Assembly: GCA_013399875.1 (NCBI GenBank)
Contig: VXAZ01007590.1
Location: 323,216-387,215 of the forward strand
Reading direction: 5' to 3'
Origin: Gymnorhina tibicen
Lineage: Eukaryota; Chordata; Aves; Passeriformes; Artamidae
Length of the DNA: 64,000 bases
This document shows, in pieces, positions 38,679-47,501 of this stretch. Position 1 is the stretch's first letter. The number at the start of each line of letters is the position of its first letter. A program made the translations under genes and the position numbers. The notes beneath the pieces were generated by a model. That model saw only the letters and a list, made by a program, of their open reading frames with translations, was not told where the DNA came from and did not search any database.

Positions 38679-40392
38679 CCTATCTAATGATCTTCAGGAA
38701 AAGCAGCTACCTAATCTCAATTGCCTCAGTCTAGTTATTGGCATCTTCCACTGAAAAGCGTTTCACTTGTTGTTTTGGATATTAGTAGGAAGCTTACTAC
38801 TTTGAGAACTGTTCAATGTGATAAAAAGTTAGATGCTTTCTCTTGTATGTGAGCTACCATAAGTAAATGGGTGTAATTAACTCAAATGTAATTCAAAAAA
38901 CATGAGAAAAACCATACACGGTTTTAGAAGTTCTGGTCACTAAACAAAAAAATCTCTGTCTTGACATTTTCTTTCTTGTAGCATTTCACCTGCAAAAGTC
39001 CTAGTATTGGCCCAGTGGAGGAGGAAGTTTACTTTCATTAATGTCCATTTAGAATTTAAGCCCTGAGAGGATATTATGCTGTTTCAATGAATATTAATAT
39101 ATATTTATTGTTTGTCATTAAAAACTAAAGGCAGTATCAGATACTTTAAATCAGTGTATAATAAAATGCCTGCTCACTGTGTTAAAATATGAACAAGGGG
39201 TATACAGCTATAAAATTATTTACAGGTTTATAAGCAATTTTGTGCAGTCTTTTAACCTTACTAGAATTATTAAATTTCTCACAAAGTTTTTAGCAATAAG
39301 AATATATTTATTAAAACTATAAGATAAAGCAGTAATACTCATCAACAGAGTTGTCAAGACCAAACTATGTTATTTTTTCCTGCCAGACTGGATACCATGG
39401 CAACATCTGGTTAGGAGAAGCTGAAAAGATATTTGAAGGTTTGCAATTGTTAAAGTCATTGGTCTGTAACAGACATGTATTAATTGCAAGTGAATATGAC
39501 AGCCCATACCAGATTTCTGAACGGGAAGAAAACATCAGCTTCATTCCAGACTAAGGAACTGAACAAGAGATGAATCAAATACTGTGGTGTCTGACTTCAA
39601 ACCTGGTGTCATGCTTGTGTACTCATTATTTACAAGGGCTGGGGAATAGGTGGAATTTTATTACTGTAGAAATATTTCCTGACAGAATTTTTTAAGACGT
39701 GGAAAAAAAACCACATTGCTTGACAGCTCTAAGAGGGCAAAAATTATACATTTCAAAATATCTCTAAAACCAGTTGAGAGTTCCAATCAAGTGCAATCAC
39801 AGTGATTTTGTATGAAAAAAATTGTGGCATCATGAAAGTTTTCCTTGGATACTGCTGTCAAATTAGCTTCCAGAAAGAATCATTATTTAAACCTAGTATG
39901 TACTTTTAGGCGAGTTATGACAGTAAGCTATTTTTGTTTTTTGTATGTATATACAATCAGAAAAGCTGTTAAATATGTTCAAATGGACAGCAAACATTTT
40001 AATACAGATCTTAAATTCTGTACCTATCATAAATGCAGGCTGCAAATTACAATCTTCAGACATGTAAGAATGCTTCCTGCTGCATTTGTGTCAGTATTTC
40101 AAAGTGAGGAGGTTTTCATGCTTTATTGAAATGACAGTATGTAGGAAGCAGGTATCATTGACAACAGTTTCACTGCTTTTTCAAGTCAAAGAAAAATGCT
40201 TTCTGTCCGCAGAGCAAGCTGTTTATGCTATGCTATGCCTTCTGTTATATGACAAATGCCAATTTTGCTTCTGTTTACATAATAAAGAGAATATGAACTG
40301 AATTAGATAAAGTTAAGCATGGTGAAGAGAACCTGTGAATAACTTCCATGCTTCCTAATTCTATGTTAAGAGGAAATGTGCCTGCTTGAAGG
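38679..40392. other. Unannotated AT-rich DNA
   Basis: No gene or repeat recognised. The open frame at 39351-39554 lacks an ATG start and recognisable similarity. Confidence 0.55.
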
Positions 40393-40970
40393 CATTGTGG
40401 TTTAACCCCAGCTGACAACTGCATACCACACAGCTGTTCACTCACCCCACCCCAGCCACAGTGGTATGGGGAGGAGAATCCAAAAAAATCTGAGAAGGTA
40501 AGGCCTGTGGTTTGAAATAAGAACATTTTAATAATTGAAATAAAATAAAAATATAATAATAATAATGAAAAGGAAGACAGAGAGAGAATCACAAATCAAG
40601 ACAGATGAATGATGCACAATACAGTTGCTCACCACCCACTGACAGATTTCCAAGCCTTTCCCAAGCAATGATTGACCCCTCCTGGCCAAGTAGCCCCAGT
40701 ATATATGCTGGACTTTTCATTCTGTAGTATGGAGTATCTTTTTGGCCAGTTCAGGTTAGCTCTCCTGGCCATGCTCCCTCCCAGCTTTTTGTGCACCTGC
40801 TCGCTGGCAGAGCACAGGCCACTGAAAAGTCCTTGATTTAGAGTAAGCACTACTTAGTAACCATTAAACCATCAGTGTTTTATCAACATTAATTTCATAC
40901 TGAATACAAAATACAGACCCCTATCAGCTACCAGGAAGAAGGTTAACTCATCCCAGCAAAAACCAGGACA
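40393..40970 (-). mobile_element. Avian ERVL-type LTR, antisense (~578 bp)
   Basis: In the minus strand this runs from TGTCCTGGTTTTTGCTGGG through GCAGGTGCACAAAAAGCTGG, ACTGGCCAAAAAG, a CATATATACTGGGG TATA region, GTGGTGAGCAAC, an AT-rich ATTATTATTATATTT stretch and TTATTAAAATGTTC, to AGCTGGGGTTAAACCAC. I recognise this as a very common bird LTR of ERVL type; the family name is not verified. The two flanks share no 5-bp duplication (GAAGG left, CTAAT right). No interior sequence is attached, so it is likely an old solo LTR. Confidence 0.92.
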
Positions 40971-43084
40971 CTAATAGGAGAGAAGGTCAGTGTTACAGCA
41001 AGAGGGAAGCTAGGCTGGAATTTGAGAAACTGATAGAGGTTCTGTTCTCTTCCTGTGGGAAATGGACAAATTCTCTAATGTTAGGTCTGCCCGTGCCAAG
41101 ACCAAAGATTAGGCTCCTGGCCATCACAAGAGAATCCACAGCCCCAGCAGTTCAGTACATAAACAGAGTGAGGTCTGAAGTATTTCTTCCAAGATATCTG
41201 AGCAGTTGTTCAGAGGACCTAAATATAATGGCTAACAATGATTCCAGACCACAGGTCCAGATCTAAGGGAATTTTAAAGTCCTGATGGAAAAACATATCT
41301 TTTTGATATTCTTTTTTTTTTATACAAACCAGTTCAGAAATAGGTTTTCTGGTGTATTACTTAAGATGTTACTCCTACAAATGTGACATTTTAAAAGTCA
41401 CTTACAGTTCTGAAGTAAAACTAGGTTTTGAGGGTTAGGAATCCCAGCCTCATGTATTTGAGTAGCCTCTACAGTGGAATTAAATGGCCAGAATAAAGTT
41501 ACACAAGAAGCATAAACTTCAAGTTTTCTGTTTCTTCAACACACACATTTACTACCAGACATTTTAGGCCAAGAAAATTATAACAAATTTTTATTTAAAT
41601 GGAAAGCAAAGTACTTGATTGCAAACCTAAGGAGAAAAATAAGGCAATAAGAACAGTTCCAGATTATGTTCAGTTCTGAAACTTTCTTACTTAAGTGTTA
41701 TGTGAGTCCATTCCCTTAATTTGATTTTGTACCAGATATCATAATGATATATAATGATATCATAATGAGATCTGGATATCGTAATGATATCTGGATTTCT
41801 TTCCTTCTTGTCCTTTGGAATGTACTACTCCTTTTCATGTCAATTCAGTTCATCAGTATGGTAAAAACAGATGCTCAGGGATTACTTAGCAGCAGCCAGG
41901 TGCCATTACTGATCCTCTTCCGGGTCTGCTTCTTCAGAAATCTTTTAACAGGGCAAACAGTATACATCTTCAAAGTATAAAGCAACTACTTCTTGGTTTA
42001 GACAGACAAAAAGCAGCTGGGATTTAGCTGGCAGGATAGGAACCTGCTGAGTCACAAGCCCTGAGTCAGCTCTCAGAGTGTCATCATTGGACAGGCAGGA
42101 TGAATCAGCAAGATCAGGATAGGGCCCTACGCCCTGGCGGAGGAATCTCCACCTTGCAGAGCTGCCTTTGCTGACAGCTCTATTGACACTTGTGGCTGAT
42201 GCAATAACATCGAACCACAGAGTCAGTTAGAGTTGTATGCACTGGGGATTGAGTAACTTGCAAAGGATCTGAGTCAATTAAATTGTAATTCCATCACATG
42301 AAATTGAGGTGGATAGAATTCAGATATTTATCCTTGAATAGGACTTATTCATTACTCTCAAATGTCTGAGGTATACAGAACTGTTTGTTAAATGAGTATG
42401 TTTTGCTTCTTCACAGAAGTAAGTGGGGATACCAAAAAGCACTCTGAATGTTTTATTTGCTGATGTTCCTAGAAAAAGATCATTGTAGTTCTTTTAATGG
42501 CAGATATAGCTGAGGATAAGATTTCCCAGTTTCAGGGATGATAATGAGAATAACTTTGCCACTGACAAATGTAAAAAGTTTAAATTGGTTTTGGAATGCA
42601 GTCCAGATTCTTTGTATTTTCATGTTATTCATCTTATTTATGGGACAAAGTTTGCATTCCAGTGATGCCAAATTTCTGTATGTATGAAATCTAGTAGGAA
42701 TAACATTTTAAATTGAAATAAATTTTTTAAAGTGAAACACAAACAGATATTTTAAAATGCAATTCAGCTGCATACCTTTATTTCACATATTTAGTCATTG
42801 AAACATACCATTGTATTTATAAAAATGCAATATGTCTCATGCACAGAATGATTTTTGTAAGTTTCTAAAATTTTGGGGCTTGTTTTAAGAGACTTTTACA
42901 TGAAGAAGTAAACTCATATAATCAGACAAACTTTTAAATAAACAAACCTAGAGCTTTGTCTGTTATTTCCAGCTCTATTAGTTTGCCTAAAATAAAATTA
43001 GGAATATTAACTAGCTAAACCAACTTTATTTTACTTATTATATGACTAACAACTCCTGGCTGTTTATTCATGCCTGTAATAACC
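40971..43084. other. Unannotated DNA with a palindromic repeat and a GC-rich patch
   Basis: Contains the palindromic ATAATGATAT array at 41732-41794 and a GC-richer patch at about 42010-42260 that I could not match to any element. No gene recognised. Confidence 0.5.
41732..41794. repeat. Palindromic array of ATAATGATAT units
   Basis: The segment starts CCAGATATCAT and ends ATGATATCTGG; the outer 19 bp on each side are inverted copies with two mismatches. Inside are several direct ATAATGATAT units. It is both a minisatellite and a potential 63-bp hairpin or cruciform. Confidence 0.85.
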
Positions 43085-43446
43085 ACTACTAAAAAATGTG
43101 TGGCAAATCTTGGAGCCATTTTGAAAAAGGGGAAGAAAGACAATTCAGGGGGTTACAATCAGTCTGCTCCTCTTCAGTTCCTGGGAAACACATGGCACAA
43201 AACCTTTTCCTAAGTATTTCTGGGCCTGTGAAAAAGAAGAAAGTGAGAGGAAGTAGCCATCTTGGCTTTACCAAGGATGAGAACAGGAGATATCATCTAC
43301 CTTGACTACAGCAGAACTTTTGTCACAGTCTCCCACAGCATCCTTGCATCTGACTTTTGATGTTACAATCAAGATGACACTAGATGGAAAAGGAGTAGAT
43401 AGACTACTAAATGGAAGGAAACTGGCTCAGAGAATGGTAGTTAATT
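43085..43446 (+). mobile_element. CR1 LINE, left part of an interrupted copy (RT domain)
   Basis: Translated fragments match CR1 reverse transcriptase: a PGK-x-M segment (43168-43190), GSSHLGFTKDE near 43251-43281, and YLDYSRTFVTVSHSIL (43301-43348). The last is the motif A region, normally LDFSKAFDTV; the catalytic Asp is Val here. A stretch between FTKDE and YLDYS is deleted. The sequence stops at GAATGGTAGTTAATTT and is continued, after about 30 missing bases, at 45503. The interruption is the minus-strand ERV. Confidence 0.85.
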
Positions 43447-43680
43447 TTTCATATTCCACATAAAATTTGGTTTTCTGTAAAAGTTACATACCAGGGACAA
43501 AACCACAGGACCAACCTGTGGGTAAGCAAACAGGCCTAGGGACCAGAAAGACAGTAGTACCTCAACCCAGAGAGACATTATGAACTCAACCAACATGATG
43601 ACTACTTTACCCCAGTACGAAGTAATTAAAAGCAAACCAAAATGTAATCAGTAAAGGGTTTTTTTTTACTTTCCTCTGAG
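43447..43680 (-). mobile_element. ERV interior remnant next to the 5' LTR
   Basis: This lies between the primer-binding site and the CR1 break, so by position it is the leader or first interior sequence of the minus-strand ERV. A minus-strand frame of 64 codons (43441-43635) is hydrophobic and matches nothing I can name. The rest of the interior and the 3' LTR are absent. They were probably removed by a deletion that also took about 30 bp of the CR1. Confidence 0.55.
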
Positions 43681-43697
43681 CCGCACATTGGGCACCA
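43681..43697 (-). other. Primer-binding site, tRNA-Lys1,2-like
   Basis: The minus strand reads TGGTGCCCAATGTGCGG. Against the tRNA-Lys1,2 type site (TGGCGCCCAACGTGGGG) it matches 14 of 17; two of the three changes are C to T at CpG. It lies 9 bp inside the LTR end, farther than usual. Confidence 0.65.
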
Positions 43698-44219
43698 CTA
43701 ATTATTTGTCCCGGTTTGAGACAAATTCAGAGAAACATCTGAAATGAACTTTCTCTGATAGAAGGCAGGTTACAGCCGCCCCTCCTCCACCAGGTTTGGG
43801 AGGAAAAAAAAATTCCTTGGAGGAAAGTGAAAGAAGGAAAAAAACCTATTTATTTAACAAACACACGGGAAAAAAATAATAGTGCTAAATAATAAAACTT
43901 GGAGAGAAACCTGGGAAGATTTTAGAGTCCTTTCTGTGGGTGTGGTCTCTCTCTCTCCTCTTCTGAGATAGATTTTTGGCTTGGGCCCCTCCAGGCCTCC
44001 TGGATGATGTTTTGGTGTTGTTGAACAGTTCCAGAAGAAAAGAAGAAGAAGCCAAAGTCCCAGAGAAAAGAAAGTTTAACGCTCCGTCTCTCTCTTCCGA
44101 GAAAAGGAGCCAAGAGCTGGGAAACAGCAGGAAGGTGCATTCCTCTGCTCTGTAGCCACAGGAGAATGCAGGGTAGGTGTGTCTGCGTCCTTGAACACAA
44201 AACTTCTTTGCAAAGTTCA

Positions 44220-44225
44220 CCTGGT
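44220..44225. repeat. Target-site duplication of the nested ERV, left copy
   Basis: CCTGGT here and CCTGGC at 45384-45389 flank the nested element, with one mismatch. Six base pairs is usual for alpha/beta-retrovirus-like (ERVK) integration. Confidence 0.7.
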
Positions 44226-44517
44226 TGATGGTAAACAAAAAACCCGACTCTCAGTCTAGAGCTACAAAGGAGGCTGCTCTCACCTACAGCTACTTCAGTC
44301 CTGCTTGCTTTCTTGGTAGTGCTTGTCTAATCTCTGTCTTCTGTACTGCTTGCTTGCTTTCTCAGTAGTAGTGCTCTTCCGGGGTCCTCTCCTCTCTCTT
44401 ATGAGTTACCTGCCCGAGGGTCAGCTGGTCTCTGCTCTTTAGTAGAAACACCTGGTTCAGCACAGCTGTAACCCATCAAAGTTAAGACTGCCTACAGCCC
44501 ATTCTTGTACTCCCACA
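44226..44517 (-). mobile_element. 3' LTR-like end of the nested ERV (292 bp, atypical)
   Basis: It begins TGTGGGAGTAC after the polypurine tract. Its first 55-60 bp match the 5' LTR (ACAAGAATGGGCTGT, TTACAGCTGT), then it departs completely. No AATAAA is visible. It holds repeated GCAAGCAGTACAGA / GCAAGCAGGACTGA units that resemble the leader (CAAGCAATACAGG). It may be a recombinant or rearranged LTR. Confidence 0.55.
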
Positions 44518-44530
44518 ACTCCCCCTTTTT
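44518..44530 (-). other. Polypurine tract of the nested ERV
   Basis: The minus strand reads AAAAAGGGGGAGT immediately before the TGTGGG start of the 3' LTR-like segment. Confidence 0.7.
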
Positions 44531-44621
44531 GTTTTTCAACCACAAATGCCACATTTACTATTTTCTATAGGGCTTTTTGTAGACAGGGTAGCAACTACAA
44601 TACAAGCATTTTTTACACTAC

Positions 44622-44766
44622 CAAAATCTTAAATCCATACAGCACACACCAAAATTTTAAATCTATACTGGGCACTTAAATCCATACAGCACATACCAGA
44701 ATCTTAAATCTATACAGCACATATCACCAAAGTCTTAGATCCAAACAGCACATATCATCAAAGTCT
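44622..44766. repeat. Decayed 30-33 bp tandem repeats in the ERV interior
   Basis: Four to five imperfect copies of a unit with AAATCTTAAATCCATACAG and CACATACCA parts, with variable spacing. Confidence 0.8.
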
Positions 44767-44938
44767 TTTTTCACAAGCCTGCCCATAGGCTAATAACAAA
44801 AAAATCAGTAGCTGCCTCTCTTCTGTAATATTCACAACAGAATGTTCAAAACAGATCTTTCTTTTGCTGATATTTGAGTCCCCATATCTGTGTTCCCAGG
44901 CACTCACCTTGGGTCAGGTGACTCAATCATCTGGACTT

Positions 44939-45080
44939 CTAGGCTCTCTCCGCCTGTATTGCTTGACTGAGCCTATGTCTATATTCTCAGCTGCTCACCT
45001 AGTTGTCTCTTAGGCTCTTCTCACCTGTATTGCTTGACTGGGCTCCACTGCTGGCTGCTCTCACAATCCCATCACGTCAG
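44939..45080. repeat. 71-bp leader duplication
   Basis: AGGCTCTCTCCGCCTGTATT with GCTTGACTGAGCC at 44941 recurs as AGGCTCTTCTCACCTGTATT with GCTTGACTGGGCT at 45012, a 71-bp period. In the minus strand the second unit carries a CAGGTGAG splice-donor-like site (45020-45027); the first has CAGGCGGA instead. Confidence 0.75.
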
Positions 45081-45088
45081 GGTCACCA
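45071..45088 (-). other. Primer-binding-site-like sequence, tRNA-Trp type
   Basis: The minus strand reads TGGTGACCCTGACGTGAT, 17 of 18 positions identical to the tRNA-Trp type site used by avian alpharetroviruses (the difference is C to T). It is preceded by CACTGACAAA, which repeats the end of the 5' LTR. Confidence 0.75.
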
Positions 45089-45123
45089 TTTGTCAGTGGA
45101 CACAAGACTGCTCTTAAGTCCAC

Positions 45124-45140
45124 CCTCACACGGGGCACCA
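45124..45140 (-). other. Primer-binding-site-like sequence next to the 5' LTR
   Basis: The minus strand reads TGGTGCCCCGTGTGAGG, 2 bp after the CCGACA end of the 5' LTR, the normal place for a primer-binding site. It is closest to the tRNA-Lys1,2 type (about 12 of 17), a weak match. Confidence 0.5.
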
Positions 45141-45142
45141 TT

Positions 45143-45383
45143 TGTCGGTGGCCAAAAGACCAGTGCAAAAGAGGATGGCAGGCATCAACAGACATCAACA
45201 GGTATGAACCCTTTATTACCCCACAGCACAACCTTTTACACCTTTCTCTTATATCACTCACATGCTTCTTGTTACAGAAATCAACACACACCTGCATTCC
45301 AAGTTGTTTTTCTTTCTTCCCAGGGATACAGCTGTAACTTACCAAAATTGAGGCTGCCCACAGCCCATTCTTGTATCCCCACA
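45143..45383 (-). mobile_element. 5' LTR of the nested ERV (241 bp)
   Basis: In the minus strand it starts TGTGGGGATAC, has GTGATATAAG as a TATA-like region, GGGTAATAAAGGG with an AATAAA signal, and ends GCCACCGACA. The inverted ends are weak (TGTGGG versus CCGACA). Confidence 0.75.
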
Positions 45384-45389
45384 CCTGGC
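45384..45389. repeat. Target-site duplication of the nested ERV, right copy
   Basis: CCTGGC, matching CCTGGT at 44220-44225 with one difference. Confidence 0.7.
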
Positions 45390-45502
45390 TTTTTTTTTCC
45401 TTTCTCTCGCACCCAGTTTTAAAGGCACAGAAAGGCACAAGATTCATGTCTGGGCATAGAGTGGCGATAGGGGATACAACATCATAAAGTCACCCCAAGA
45501 CA

Positions 45503-46377
45503 CAAGTGCAGTTCCTCTATCCTGTAGGGTAGAAGAGGTTTACACTGTAACTTATCCTATTTATCAGGGACCTGGAGGAGGAGACAGAACATGCCCTCAC
45601 CAAGGTTGTAGATGATATCAGACTGGGTGGGGAATGGGCATGCTGGACATGCTGGAGGGCAGAGGGCATTTCAAAGGCTCCTAAATATGGTGCAGAAGTG
45701 GTCCAGCAGAATCCTTATACAATTCAAAAGGTGCAAAGTACTACAGACTAACTGCTCTCTGCATGAGCACTGTCTAGGGACTGACTGAAGCATGGCCAAC
45801 AGATTAAGGGAAGCTATTAGTCCCCTCATTAAATGACATCTGTAATACTGTGACAAGCTCTGTGCTGCTCAGTTTCAGAAAGATGCTGATAAAAATGAAT
45901 GAGTTTAGCAGAGGACCACTAAGATGGTCAGAGGATGGAGCACAGAGGGATTGAGGGAACTGGGATTATTTGTGGAGACAAGAAAGATTTTTGAGGAAGA
46001 TTTAATAGCTAGATTCCAGCACCTTGGAGGAGGTTGTCACAAGAATGCATAGCCAGACTTTTTACAGAAGCCCTGCAGCATGCAAATAAGACACAACTAT
46101 TGACACACCATGAATTGAAATGGGAGTTTCCAACTGGATATAAGGAGAAAATGAAAAGAAAAAAAAACAATAAATGGATGAGATGACTAAAGGATAATTA
46201 AACACTGAAAAAGGATATCCAGCAAGGCTGTGGAATCATCTTCCAGGGAGGTTTTGAACGTCCAGGTATACAAAAGCCTAGGTGAGCTGATCTGAATTCA
46301 ATTTAAACAGTGCTTTGAGAATTTGACTAGATGTCATGGTATTCCTTCCAATCTGGCCAATCATGCAATTCTGTGGA
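45503..46377 (+). mobile_element. CR1 LINE, right part of the interrupted copy (RT to 3' UTR)
   Basis: It resumes at CAAGTGCAGTTCCTC directly after the ERV LTR. ATTTATCAGGGACCTGGA and GTTGTAGATGATATCAGACTGGGTGG follow; the latter is the FADD box, with both Asp codons kept at 45611-45616. Then come ACTAAGATGGTCAGAGGATGGAGCA, GAGGGAACTGGGATTATTTG, AGATTCCAGCACCTTGGAGG, and a 3' UTR ending TTCCTTCCAATCTGG and GCAATTCTGTGG. Strand, order and the small gap relative to 43085-43446 show the two parts were one insertion. Several frameshifts. Confidence 0.85.
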
Positions 46378-46850
46378 AAAATTGCAATTCAATGAACAAT
46401 AATAAATTGAAAGCTTTGCATGTAAAGGAAATACATATTCTATCTCTATAGCTCATTTAGGTTTATTATCTGTTTTGAAATGTGAAATGTGAAGTCAATT
46501 ATATTCCTATAGAAATCAAAAACTCTTAGCAGAATCTTTACTATTTCTCTGCTTGTTATCTTCCTCTTTGTTGTACCTAACATCTTCATTGTTGCCACTA
46601 AATCTATTTGAAACACCATAGCTGGGTTCATTTCTACCATTTTTCAAACTATCAAACATGCATCTGTGAATTCTGCCCCTGGTCCTCTTCTATTTTATAA
46701 TGTTCATGCTTGTTTCAGATACTTTCAGAATGAAATACATCTTTTAACTAAAACTTCAAAATGGTCAGGCAACAAGAGAAATGAAATTATAATCTATGCC
46801 TTCTTGTAGTATTGTGAAGAAAAACCCCAAAACACAACGAATCAACATGT
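46378..46850. other. Unannotated DNA between CR1 and solo LTR
   Basis: AT-rich sequence with no recognisable feature. Confidence 0.55.
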
Positions 46851-46855
46851 ATATC
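46851..46855. repeat. Target-site duplication of the solo LTR, left copy
   Basis: ATATC, identical to 47497-47501 on the other side of the LTR. Confidence 0.85.
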
Positions 46856-47496
46856 TGTCTTGGGGTGACTTTATGCTGTAGTATCCCCTATCACTGCTCT
46901 ATGCCCAGACATGATTCCTGAGCCTTTCTGTGCCTTTAAAATTGAGTGCAAGAGATAGAAAAAAAACTGCGCGAACTTTTCAAAACAGTTTGTGCTTCAA
47001 GGACACAGAGATTAGCTGCTGCTGCTGCTGAGGAGAGGGGGAAGCACCCTTTCTGCTTCTCTCAGCTTTTTGCCTCTGTTTCTCCAGAGAGAGACTGAGA
47101 TTTAAGAGTCTTTCTGGGACTTTGTCTTTTCCCTTTTTCTCTTCTGGACTGCTGCAACATCAGAACACCAAAACTCACTGGGAAAACTTTCCACCTTAGG
47201 CCCGGAGGGGGCCCACGCCGACCCAGCTCCGAGGAGGAGGAGAGAGACCGCACCCACAGAAGGACTCTAAAATTTTCCCAGGTTTCTCTCCAAGCGAGAG
47301 GTTTTATTATTTAGCATTATTATTCTTTTCCTGTGTGTTTGTTAAATAAATATGTTTTTTTCTTTCCTTCACTTTCCTCCAAGGAAATTTTCTTTTTTTC
47401 CCCGAACCTGGTGGGGGAGGGGTGGCTGTAACCTGCCTCCTAAGAGAGGACATTCAAATTCAGACGTTCCTCTGAAATTTGTCCCAAACTGGCACA
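46856..47496 (+). mobile_element. Solo ERV LTR (641 bp), family A, copy 2
   Basis: It starts TGTCTTGGGG and ends CTGGCACA, and a perfect ATATC duplication flanks it on both sides. With no interior sequence this is a solo LTR left by recombination between the two LTRs of a provirus. AATAAA is at 47345-47350, followed by CCTCCAAGGAAATTTTC, GGTGGGGGAGGGGTGGC and CGTTCCTCTGAAATTTGTCC. It is closer to the interrupted LTR at 43707-45502 (both begin TGTCTTGGGGTGACTTTATG) than to the one at 25851. A 5-bp duplication suits ERVL, ERV1 or some ERVK groups; I do not assign a class. Confidence 0.92.
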
Positions 47497-47501
47497 ATAT
47501 C
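47497..47501. repeat. Target-site duplication of the solo LTR, right copy
   Basis: ATATC, identical to 46851-46855. Confidence 0.85.

Larger units (their letters stand above)
44226..45383 (-). mobile_element. Nested non-autonomous ERV (1158 bp)
   Basis: In the minus strand the element runs from TGTGGGGATAC (45383) to ACCATCA (44226), with TG...CA ends and a 6-bp target duplication. Order: 5' LTR (45143-45383), two primer-binding-site-like sequences, a leader with a 71-bp tandem duplication (44939-45080) and a consensus-like splice donor AAGGTGAGTG (44901-44910), an AT-rich interior with 30-33 bp repeats (44622-44766), a polypurine tract (44518-44530), and a 3' LTR-like segment (44226-44517). 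The interior is about 600 bp and carries no gag, pol or env. Mobilisation would have needed proteins from another ERV. Confidence 0.8.
43707..45502 (-). mobile_element. ERV 5' LTR, family A, copy 3 (interrupted by a nested ERV)
   Basis: The LTR starts (minus strand) with TGTCTTGGGG at 45502 and ends with ACCGGGACA at 43707. Without the insertion at 44226-45383 and one copy of its 6-bp duplication it is 632 bp, close to the 641 and 653 bp of the two other copies. AATAAA (minus) lies at 43853-43848. The block order matches those copies: GCCCAGACATGA, CAAGGACGCAGACAC, GGCTTGGG region, AATAATAAA region, GGTTACAG complement. A primer-binding site follows, so it is a 5' LTR, not a solo LTR. Frames of 92 and 117 codons within it are incidental. 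Confidence 0.85.

Noticed and set aside
43885..44238. 117- and 92-codon minus-strand frames
   Set aside because: They lie in the LTR and cross the junction with the nested ERV; LTRs of this type do not code, and the other two copies do not keep the frames.
45003..45447. 139-codon plus and 128-codon minus frames overlapping each other
   Set aside because: Both cover the leader and 5' LTR of the nested ERV, including primer-binding sites; non-coding by position and by their mutual overlap.
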